Of a stretch of 64,000 nucleotides of DNA, positions 36,290 to 42,529 are shown one piece after another; position 1 is the stretch's first letter; each line of letters starts with the position of its first letter. The notes under the pieces were generated by a model that saw only the letters and a program-made list of their open reading frames with translations, was not told the DNA's origin and did no database searches. The position numbers were made by a program, and so were the translations under genes. The DNA comes from Gordonia sp. SID5947 (GTDB lineage Bacteria; Actinomycetota; Actinomycetes; Mycobacteriales; Mycobacteriaceae): assembly GCF_009862785.1 (NCBI RefSeq), contig NZ_WWHU01000001.1, forward strand, positions 3,906,001-3,970,000. The letters are read 5' to 3'.

Positions 36290-37488
36290 CCTCTCGAGAC
36301 AAGACGACCGCAGGAAGCGATCGCATGGTTGAGCACGACGCGTTCCAGAAACTCCTAGACTCCGACCTCGACGGCCTGCTGGACATGCCCGAGAAACCGA
36401 AGAAGGTCACCTCCAGCGATCGGTTGGAGCGGGCATTTCTGGAGATCGTAGAGTTCCGCCGCACCTACGGCCGGCTCCCAAGCCCGACGACGAGGGCGAT
36501 CTCCGAGCGCAAGCTCGGAGCTCGTCTGGACGGCATCTTCGCCGACGACGACAAGATCCAAGCGCTCAAACACCTCGACGAGTTCGGTCTTCTCGACGTC
36601 CCCGAGGCGCCTCGTTCGATCGATGAGCTGCTGGAGCACGATCCGTTCGACTTACTGGGAGATGAGACCGGCATTATGGACGTCTCTGGCCTCCCGGCCC
36701 GTAAGCAGCGTTTCGAGACTGAGGAGGTGGCACGCCGTCGACCCGCTGAGGACTTCGCCGAGTTTGCTCCGATGTTTCAGCAGAAGCATGCGGAGCTGCG
36801 GGACGGTGCGAGCGAGTTGTTGCCGTATTCGGGGATGCAGCACATAGTTCCAGGTGCGTTCTTCGTGCTGAATGGTGTGATGCTCTTTGTCGCGGAGGTC
36901 GGGGAGACTGAGTACAAGAAATCGACTGTGCGCGAGAACAAACGCGAGCGCCTCCGCTGCGTCTTTGAGAACGGCACCGAATCGCGGATGTACAGGCAAT
37001 CCTTGGGGATCAGGCTGGCAGATGAGGATGGTCAGATTGTCGTACCGCGAGAGCAGCCGGAGATCCTTACTGACGACGAGGTCAGCGGCTACATCTACGT
37101 CTTGCGTTCTCGAAGCACCGATCCGCAGATCGCGGGGATAACTGATCTGCACAAGATCGGCTTCTCGCGCGGACCGGTAGAGACCAGGATCAGGAACGCG
37201 GACAAGTCGCCCACCTACTTGATGGCGCCGGTCGACGTTGTCGCCACCTACCGCGTCTACAACACGCGTGTCTCAGTGTTGGAGAATCTGCTCCATCGCG
37301 TGTTCGCCGACGTGCGTTTGGACCTCACACAGGTCGACAAGACGGGCCGCAACTACGACCCGACCGAATGGTTCGTCGTGCCACGCAACGTCATTGATCA
37401 GGCAATCGACCTGATTATCTCGGGTGAGATCGTTCGCTACATATACAACGCCGACATACGCCGACTCGTCGAACGACGGGACGCGTGA
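36286..37488 (+). CDS. GIY-YIG nuclease (T5orf172/Mug113-like) of the methylase operon
   Basis: The 400-residue protein has a C-terminal GIY-YIG domain. GYIYVLRS (268-275) stands for GIY and HKIGFS (289-294) for YIG. R301 is the catalytic Arg (VETRI), and E333 (VLENLLHRVF) is the metal-binding Glu. The spacing fits the T5orf172 branch. The N-terminal half is mainly helical and polar. It contains an HA-like module (AFLEIVEFRRTYGRLPSPTTRAISERKLGARLDGIF) that resembles the end of the helicase protein. I infer it is the cutting subunit that replaces the missing nuclease of the methylase protein. The start overlaps the helicase stop (ATGA). A hairpin follows at 37554-37604. Confidence 0.85.
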   Translation: MTSRDKTTAGSDRMVEHDAFQKLLDSDLDGLLDMPEKPKKVTSSDRLERAFLEIVEFRRTYGRLPSPTTRAISERKLGARLDGIFADDDKIQALKHLDEFGLLDVPEAPRSIDELLEHDPFDLLGDETGIMDVSGLPARKQRFETEEVARRRPAEDFAEFAPMFQQKHAELRDGASELLPYSGMQHIVPGAFFVLNGVMLFVAEVGETEYKKSTVRENKRERLRCVFENGTESRMYRQSLGIRLADEDGQIVVPREQPEILTDDEVSGYIYVLRSRSTDPQIAGITDLHKIGFSRGPVETRIRNADKSPTYLMAPVDVVATYRVYNTRVSVLENLLHRVFADVRLDLTQVDKTGRNYDPTEWFVVPRNVIDQAIDLIISGEIVRYIYNADIRRLVERRDA

Positions 37489-37911
37489 CAAGTAATGCAA
37501 CGCTACGGCACCAAACTGCGTCGAAAGGGTGCAACCCGTCTGTTCTGATCGCACTCAGCCTAGCCCAACACCTGCTCACGGCCACGCGCTTGGCTGGGGC
37601 TGAGCGTAGTCCGGGACTGTGCCACGGTGGACGACCTTGCGTCCTCGTCCGGTGGGATCTGGTCGCCAGCGTGGAGCTCAGGGGTCAATAGGGCATCCGC
37701 AAAGGCTGCGACAGGGGCGGAGGTGGGCCCCTCCCCGGCCTGACCGGGAGGCACCCGCCGCGTACTGTCGGCCAAAATGTGTACGGGTCTTAAACCATGC
37801 CGAAATACGCTCTGAACTGGCCTTTTGGCCGATTAGGGCTACGCGGACGGCCTAAGGCCAGGCCAGGTGTCCTTGAAAGATATTGCCGCGCAACGTCGCT
37901 CGTGAACCGGT
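37489..37911. other. Noncoding 423-base stretch between the GIY-YIG and hicB genes
   Basis: No supported gene is seen. An imperfect hairpin (CTCAGCC/GGCTGAG, 37554-37604) may end the defence operon. The right half is boundary repeat copy B. GC-rich short inverted words (GGCCTAAGGCC, GGCCTTTTGGCC-like) occur at 37819-37865. Confidence 0.5.
37754..37895. repeat. Cargo-boundary repeat, copy B (about 142 bp)
   Basis: It has the same four blocks as 30687-30827 in the same order: CCCGCCGCGTACTGT (37754), TGTGTACGGGTCT (37778), GCCGAAATA (37799) and TTGCCGCGCAACG (37883-37895). The first-to-second block distance is 24 bases in both copies, and first-to-last is 128 versus 129. It lies just before the stop codon of hicB, as copy A lies before that of the HEPN-like gene. 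Confidence 0.75.
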
Positions 37912-38559
37912 TCACACAGTAGCTAGCGCGTACTTGCCTTCGGTATGCATCTGCTGGGCGTTGTCGATTACACGCTTGAAGACGTCAATCATCGGGCTGT
38001 CTGGTGTCAGACCGAGGTCGGCAAGGTTCACACTAGATCCGCTGTCGTCGTCGGATACTGCCTCACTGCCACCGAGGGCTAGCCAGACAAGCATCTCGCT
38101 ACCGTCGGGGTCCTTGCCTTGCGCGACAGCCCAAACCGAATCGAACGGTGTCATCTGCGAGGTGATTGATTGCAGCGTGTCCTCGAACTCCACCGGGACG
38201 AGGATCGCATCGCCGCTAGCGGCGGGTTGCTCGAAGAACCACCCGATCTCGTCGGCTGGCTGGCTCTCGACATATCTGGTCAGGAACTTCAGTGCATTGT
38301 CGTAACTGGGCGAATCAATCGCACCTCTCACCCAAACCCCGGACCCCTTGCTGGCCTCATGCTCGACCAACTCGCGGACAGGGGGCAAGTGATCGAGCCC
38401 TACTTCCAGAGAGAACGCAAGCGCTTCGCGGTACTGGGCCCGCGCACTGTCCATGCTGTCGGCACCGCCCACGACGCTCTCAGGCATTGAGTAGAACTGC
38501 CACTGGGGCCCGCCGGACATGCTTGAGCGGTAGACGACAGTCTGCGTGTCGTTAGCCAT
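37912..38559 (-). CDS. hicB: HicB-like antitoxin, long form
   Basis: The 215-residue protein starts at ATG 38559, sharing one base with the hicA stop. The first part (TVVYRSSMSGGPQWQFYSMPESVVGGADSMDSARAQYREALAFSLEV) fits the partial RNase-H-like HicB fold: a strand pair, a signal-like gap and the A-R-A-Q-Y-R-E-A-L helix. At 215 residues it is longer than usual HicB (about 80-150), and the C-terminal part is unlike the usual HTH. It would neutralise HicA by blocking its active His. The pair may stabilise the element or act in phage defence. Confidence 0.65.
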   Translation of the reverse strand: MANDTQTVVYRSSMSGGPQWQFYSMPESVVGGADSMDSARAQYREALAFSLEVGLDHLPPVRELVEHEASKGSGVWVRGAIDSPSYDNALKFLTRYVESQPADEIGWFFEQPAASGDAILVPVEFEDTLQSITSQMTPFDSVWAVAQGKDPDGSEMLVWLALGGSEAVSDDDSGSSVNLADLGLTPDSPMIDVFKRVIDNAQQMHTEGKYALATV

Positions 38560-38789
38560 CAGCTCACCTCTCCTCGTGCATCCTGCGGAGTCAATCCGAC
38601 ATCGTTAACCAAGACACGCCGGACCATGTTCCCGCCAACTTCGTCCCCATTATGGTATGCGAAAGTGAACTTCTTGTGTTTGCCCTTGTATATACGATGT
38701 GATCCGCTCTGGCGGATTGGTTGTCCACAATGACGTCGGATGATGCGTTCCAGGTCGGACGCGCGCAACGACGGCCAGCTATCGCCCAT
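38559..38789 (-). CDS. hicA: HicA-like toxin (mRNA interferase)
   Basis: The 76-residue protein has the HicA dsRBD-like fold. SDLERIIRRHCGQPIRQSGSHRIYKG carries the GSH with the likely catalytic His, followed by KKFTFAYHNGDEVGGNMVRRVLVNDVGLTPQD, which matches the HicA strand and last helix. HicA proteins cleave mRNA and stop growth. It is first in the pair, with HicB second, the usual hicAB order. The promoter lies in the 300-base right-end region. Confidence 0.8.
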   Translation of the reverse strand: MGDSWPSLRASDLERIIRRHCGQPIRQSGSHRIYKGKHKKFTFAYHNGDEVGGNMVRRVLVNDVGLTPQDARGEVS

Positions 38790-39107
38790 ATAGACCCGTC
38801 CACTCAGTCACCGGCCGATGCTAACGCACATTTTCGCAGTTGGCCGACAATTGCGACGGCACGGCCGCCGCGCAGGCGCGGTTTGAGTAGTGAGGGATCG
38901 GCCGCGGCGCCTCCAGCTTCGCGGCCACCTCCGAGGGTGAGACGAGGAGGCTCACCGCTGGAAAAGGGATGCCGAACATTGCGCCGCGCGTGTGCTCTGT
39001 GTGTGCTGGCGACCTCGCGTGTGCTCTGTGTGTGCTGGCGACCTCGTGTTTGCTCGTGTTGAACACTCACGAAGCAGCGCTAATTGCCCCTGAACTGCAG
39101 TTATTCG
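38790..39107. other. Noncoding right end of the element with tandem repeats
   Basis: The 318 bases hold the hicA promoter and, at 38989-39046, two perfect tandem copies of a 29-base unit. Each unit contains GTGTGCTCTGTGTGTGCT (38990-39007 and 39019-39036), a word also found in the int gene. A further partial copy (TGTTTGCTCGTGTT) follows. No gene is supported; a frame across the region is made by the repeats. Confidence 0.6.
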
Positions 39108-39183
39108 TGGAGCCGCCCAGGGGAATCGAACCCCTGACCTATTCATTACGAGTGAATTGCTCTACCGACTGAGCTAGGGCGGC
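39108..39183 (-). tRNA. tRNA-Thr(CGT), integration target
   Basis: The reverse complement folds as a tRNA: acceptor GCCGCCC/GGGCGGC, D arm with AGCTCAGTCGGTAGAGC, anticodon stem ATTCA/TGAAT with loop CTCGTAA (anticodon CGT, reads ACG), T arm CAGGGGTTCGATTCCCCTG and encoded CCA. The 46 bases at its 3' end (39108-39153) are the attR core and are duplicated at 24414-24459, so the element restores an intact tRNA. Confidence 0.95.
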
Positions 39184-39277
39184 GTGCTGCGCGAGGCAGC
39201 GCACACGAGTGTAGCGAGCCGGGTGGCGAGGACAAAACCGGGCTTGTCGCCGGCCGGCGCCGTCACCGGTCCCCTGA

Positions 39278-40138
39278 TCACCCTGGATAGTCCTTCCCAC
39301 AGGGCACCGGGACGCGGTGTGTCGGGTCGAGGCCGTTGCGGACGAGGGCCGCCACGGTGGGCGAATAGGCCATGCCGAGATGGCCGATCATCGAGCTCGG
39401 GCAGACGTCCTGCACGCGGGTGTTGACGACGTTCGCGCCCGGCGACATGAACGAGTTCTGCCACGGCGTCACGATCTCATCATGGGTGGTCGCCAGGTTG
39501 AGGTAGTGGATGTTCGGGTGGCGCGGGCCCCAGTCGTTCTCGCCCGGGCGGCGTGCTGCGGGAAGTCGATCGGTGATGTTGCTGGTGCGGGAGAAGCCGC
39601 GGTTCGGTGCAGCTAGACCGATGATCGTGTCGATCTGAGTTGCGCGGCCGGGCAGCTGGCTGACCAGTTGGGCGATTGCGCCACCCTGCGAATGTCCGAC
39701 GATGTCGACCCGGCGGGCGTGTGTCGCCGCCAGGACTCGATCCATGAGGTCGGCGACCTGCCGCGCGGAGCGCTTCTTGTCGCCGAGTCCGCCGACGTTG
39801 CCACTCCAACTCGTCTGGCCGTAGGTCAGGCTGAACACGCAGAATCCGGCATTCGCGAGGGTCGGAGCGAGATACGCCAGATTGGCATTCTGATTCAGCG
39901 CCGTGCCGTGCAGCAGGATCACCGGGTCGCGCCCTGACCGGTCGTGGCAGTCGACATGGTTCGAACCAGATGGCGGAGTCGTGGCCGGCGTGCTGAATCC
40001 GGTGACGATGGCCGTGTTGACGTCGGTGGTGACGGGGAACGGCGTGGCAGCCGCGACACCCGCGAGGGCAACGGCGAGGACCGCCGAGATGGCCGTCAGT
40101 GCGGCGATCAGTCCGGAACGCTCGAGAGTGAGCTGCAT
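39278..40138 (-). CDS. Secreted alpha/beta-hydrolase, lipase (class 2/EstA-like)
   Basis: The 286-residue protein has a signal peptide (LIAALTAISAVLAVALAGVAAATPFP). The alpha/beta-hydrolase motifs are VILLHGTALNQ (oxyanion), GHSQGG (nucleophile Ser), Asp in TTHDEIVTP and His in IGHLGMAYSP. It would cleave lipid esters outside the cytoplasm. Four Cys (VDCHD, FCVF, DVCPS, PCGK) probably form two disulfides. It stands just outside the right end of the element on the chromosome. Confidence 0.85.
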   Translation of the reverse strand: MQLTLERSGLIAALTAISAVLAVALAGVAAATPFPVTTDVNTAIVTGFSTPATTPPSGSNHVDCHDRSGRDPVILLHGTALNQNANLAYLAPTLANAGFCVFSLTYGQTSWSGNVGGLGDKKRSARQVADLMDRVLAATHARRVDIVGHSQGGAIAQLVSQLPGRATQIDTIIGLAAPNRGFSRTSNITDRLPAARRPGENDWGPRHPNIHYLNLATTHDEIVTPWQNSFMSPGANVVNTRVQDVCPSSMIGHLGMAYSPTVAALVRNGLDPTHRVPVPCGKDYPG

Positions 40139-40178
40139 GCGGTCATTCTGCCCCGGCGACCGCGGTCATCGCGGCAGA

Positions 40179-40609
40179 TCAGGCCGTGGCCAGATCAGGA
40201 GAGAGCTGAGTGAGCCGCACACTGTTTCCCGACGGATCGCGGAAGCCTGCGTCGATCCCGTACGGCCGTTGCTCTGGGGCTCCGTGAACTCGACACCTCG
40301 TGCGGTGAGTGCCTCGTAGGAGGCCTGACAGTCGTCGGTGGTGAGAAAGATCGTGCCGGCGAATCCCTTGGCCGTGAGCGTGGCGATCTCCTCGTGTGTT
40401 CCGGCGTCAATCATCGGCGGGCCCGGGATGGCCATCAGGACGATCGAGACGTCGTCTTGTCCCGGCGGTCCGACGGTCAGCCACCGGAAATCGCCCATCT
40501 CTGCCAAGCTGACGTCCTGCCGGATCTCCATGCCGACCTTGTGCGTCCAGAAATCGAGGGCCTGATCCTGGTCGTGCACCCAAAGTTGTGCTCTGGCAAC
40601 GCGCATCAT
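40179..40609 (-). pseudogene. VOC (glyoxalase-like) protein with apparent C-terminal frameshift
   Basis: From ATG 40609 (MMRVARAQLWVHDQDQALDFWTHKVGMEIRQD) the protein follows a VOC fold. After VEFTEP the current frame turns into a non-family sequence that runs on to about 40166. Adding one C to the CCCC run at about 40281-40284 restores the usual VOC end (EPPEQRPYGIDAGFRDPSGNSVRLTQLSPDLATA, stop 40179). Whether the one-base loss is real or a read error is open. It lies downstream of an AraC regulator on the same strand, a common pair. Confidence 0.75.
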
Positions 40610-40664
40610 GATGATCACCGTTCCTTCTCGGAATCTCGTTGGGGTGTGCTCGGCGATCCTCACG

Positions 40665-41135
40665 TTAGGAGTCGGCGACGTCGTGGTCTTCTTCCCGTGT
40701 GCTGTCTTCGGGAGGCGCTGTTGTGGGTGCGCGGGTCGTCGGGGCGGGGCGGCCGTAGACGCGGATCACGCACGCCGGCACCGGGACATATGCCCTCGCG
40801 GGTGGGAACGTCGACCGGTACGCGGTGGGCGGCTTGCCGAAAGCCTTAGTGAAACTGGTCGTGAACGAGCCGACGCTGGAGAGACCGACCGACATGCAGA
40901 TGTCGGCCACCGACCGGTCGGTGTTGCGCAGCATGGCCGCCGCACGCTCGAGCCGGCGTGTCTGGAGGTACGCGTGCGGGGACTCGCCGAAAGTGGCGGC
41001 AAATGCGCGTGTGAAGTGCGCGCGCGACAGTCCGGCCGCCGACGCCATCTCGTCGACGGTCAACGGCTCGGCGAACTGCGCGTCGACCAGGTCCTTGGCG
41101 CGCAGCAGATGCCGAGCCGGAGGCGGCCTGGACAT
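40665..41135 (-). CDS. AraC-family transcriptional regulator
   Basis: The 156-residue protein consists of the two-HTH AraC DNA-binding domain (LVDAQFAEPLTVDEMASAAGLSRAHFTRAFAATFGESPHAYLQTRRLERAAAMLRNTDRSVADICMSVGLSSVGSFTTSFTKAFGKPPTAYR). A short variable tail follows. There is no N-terminal sensor domain. It lies 55 bases upstream of the VOC gene and likely controls it. Confidence 0.9.
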   Translation of the reverse strand: MSRPPPARHLLRAKDLVDAQFAEPLTVDEMASAAGLSRAHFTRAFAATFGESPHAYLQTRRLERAAAMLRNTDRSVADICMSVGLSSVGSFTTSFTKAFGKPPTAYRSTFPPARAYVPVPACVIRVYGRPAPTTRAPTTAPPEDSTREEDHDVADS

Positions 41136-41153
41136 GATTCGATTATGCGCCGG

Positions 41154-41749
41154 CTACCGATCACGCACCGGACTTCTCCCGAGACGGTCGAGCAACGCCC
41201 GGCCGCGCGGCGACAGTTCGTATCCGACTTCGAGGCTGTGGGTCAGGCCCAGCTTCTTCAGCTTCCGCACGTCCAACTTGAAATCTGCTCTTTCCCTGCC
41301 CAATTCGGTGGCCAGCTCGGTGGACACCACCGCCGGTCTGCGGGCGATGATGTCGAGCACGGCCCTTGTCCACGGGCCATGGGTCGACCGTGCGTCGAGT
41401 CGCGCGAGCCGGGTCAACAGATCCTCGATGTCATCGTCGGAGAGGGCGTCGTCCTCCCGAAGCGCGATGCGGGGTCGGGCCCCACCCACCGCAGGCCGAT
41501 ACGGAACACCGGGTCGTCGTTGTCACGGAGCTTGGCGATGGCCTTCCCCGCCGATTCGAAGCCGGCGCGGCGCGCGTCGTCATCGGAGATGTCCTCGGTG
41601 ACGATCTGTGTCACCGACATGATCTCGACGACACCGGCCGAGCTGACGAACGTCGACCCGACCGCGACACGTGGGACCCTCCATCGACGGAATGCCAGGT
41701 CGATGGAGCCGACTGCCACGCCTTGTGCCGTACGGGCGGGGAGGAGCAC
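41154..41749 (-). pseudogene. ASCH-like/winged-helix protein with apparent frameshift
   Basis: The first part (from about GTG 41749: LLPARTAQGVAVGSIDLAFRRWRVPRVAVGSTFVSSAGVVEIMSVTQI) looks like an ASCH-type RNA-binding barrel. The second part (DLLTRLARLDARSTHGPWTRAVLDIIARRPAVVSTELATELGRERADFKLDVRKLKKLGLTHSLEVGYELSPRGRALL) is a winged-helix-like region, in another frame. Adding one C to the CCCC run at about 41476-41480 joins them (GPDPRIALREDDALSDDD). The gene therefore spans both frames and is broken by one base, perhaps by sequencing error. The function is unknown. Confidence 0.65.
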
Positions 41750-41794
41750 AGCGACAGGGTACCCAGGATCGTGTTGCGGTCGTAGGGTCGAAGG

Positions 41795-42463
41795 ATGACC
41801 GGATCCAGCGGAACCCCTGTCAGCGCCGCGGCGGCCACCGAGGCACTTTCCGAGCCGTGGCGGGTGCTCGCCGACACCGTGTGTGCCGCGTACAAGACCG
41901 GCGGCATGGTGAAGGGCGGTGAGTTCGTCGCGAAGATCATCGATGCCGCGGAAGCTGTGCAGCACCATCCCGACATCGAATTGCGGTATGGTTCAGTGCA
42001 TCTCGTGTTGACGACGCACAGTGCACACCGTCTGACGGAGGCTGATGTGGGACTCGCGAACACGATCTCGGCGATCGCGGCCGACCTCGACCTGCAGCCA
42101 CTGCCGGCGCCGCCGGCCCGTTTCGATCTCGCCGTCGACGCCCTCGACATCGCCGGCGTCCGGCCGTTCTGGAAGGCCGTGCTCGGTTATCGGGACGAGC
42201 CCGAGAACCCGCACATCGACCTCACCGACCCCGCCGGCATCCTGCCGGGGATCTGGTTCCAGCAGATGGGTGAGGCGCGGACGGAGCGCAATCGGCTGCA
42301 TGTCGACCTCTGGGTGCCACACGACGTGGTGGAGGACCGCATCGCCGCCGCCGTGGACGCCGGCGGACAGCTGGTGACCGACGAGTTCGCCCCCGAATGG
42401 TGGGTTCTGGCCGACCCAGAGGGCAACGAGGTCTGCCTCTGTACCTGGCAGAACCGCGACTGA
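41795..42463 (+). CDS. Fusion of pterin-4a-carbinolamine dehydratase-like and VOC domains
   Basis: The 222-residue protein joins two domains. Residues 15-100 resemble pterin carbinolamine dehydratase (GGEFVAKIIDAAEAVQHHPDIELRYGSVHLVLTTHSAHRLTEADVGLANTISAIA, with the catalytic HHPD-type His pair and the T-H-S-A-x-x-L-T pattern). Residues 105-222 form a VOC/glyoxalase-like half (GVRPFWKAVLGY, LHVDLWVPHDVVEDRI, WWVLADPEGNEVCLCTW). It could act in pterin or flavin-like cofactor repair, but the substrate is unknown. Such fusions are known in actinobacteria. Confidence 0.8.
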   Translation: MTGSSGTPVSAAAATEALSEPWRVLADTVCAAYKTGGMVKGGEFVAKIIDAAEAVQHHPDIELRYGSVHLVLTTHSAHRLTEADVGLANTISAIAADLDLQPLPAPPARFDLAVDALDIAGVRPFWKAVLGYRDEPENPHIDLTDPAGILPGIWFQQMGEARTERNRLHVDLWVPHDVVEDRIAAAVDAGGQLVTDEFAPEWWVLADPEGNEVCLCTWQNRD

Positions 42464-42473
42464 CTTCGGTTTC

Positions 42474-42510
42474 GTAGCAGTAGTACGCGCTCACCGCGTA
42501 CTACTGCTAC
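42474..42510. terminator. Perfect 16-bp hairpin between convergent genes
   Basis: GTAGCAGTAGTACGCG (42474-42489) pairs perfectly with CGCGTACTACTGCTAC (42495-42510) around CTCAC. It lies midway between the ends of two convergent genes. There is no T run on either strand, so it may be a two-way I-shaped terminator or a REP-type element. Confidence 0.6.
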
Positions 42511-42529
42511 AAAATCCGGGAGGTCCGGC

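Larger units (their letters stand above)
24414..39153. mobile_element. 14.7-kb integrated element in tRNA-Thr, with replication genes and defence cargo
   Basis: The element is bounded by 46-bp direct repeats (24414-24459 and 39108-39153) and carries a tyrosine integrase at the left end. Next come an excisionase-like gene, a primase-polymerase, a RepA-like ATPase, iterons, three small unknown genes, then the cargo (HEPN-like membrane protein, methylase-helicase-GIY-YIG operon, HicAB). No capsid, portal, terminase, relaxase or FtsK/TraB-like gene is present. This fits neither a full prophage nor an AICE, and would fit a satellite or cryptic integrative plasmid. The intact tRNA is rebuilt at the right end. 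Confidence 0.88.

Noticed and set aside
31611..37488. BREX, DISARM or type I restriction system
   Set aside because: There is no PglZ, BrxC, DrmB/DUF1998, PLD or HsdS/HsdR gene in the operon. The methylase follows the MmeI plan and the nuclease is GIY-YIG.
38721..39062. A plus-strand frame of 113 residues at the right end of the element
   Set aside because: Its C-terminal part is made by the 29-base tandem repeats (ALCVLATSRVLCVCWRPRV), and it opposes hicA. It is best explained as noncoding DNA.
24414..39153. Complete prophage or AICE-type conjugative element
   Set aside because: No structural, portal, terminase, lysis, relaxase or FtsK/TraB-like gene is present between the att repeats.
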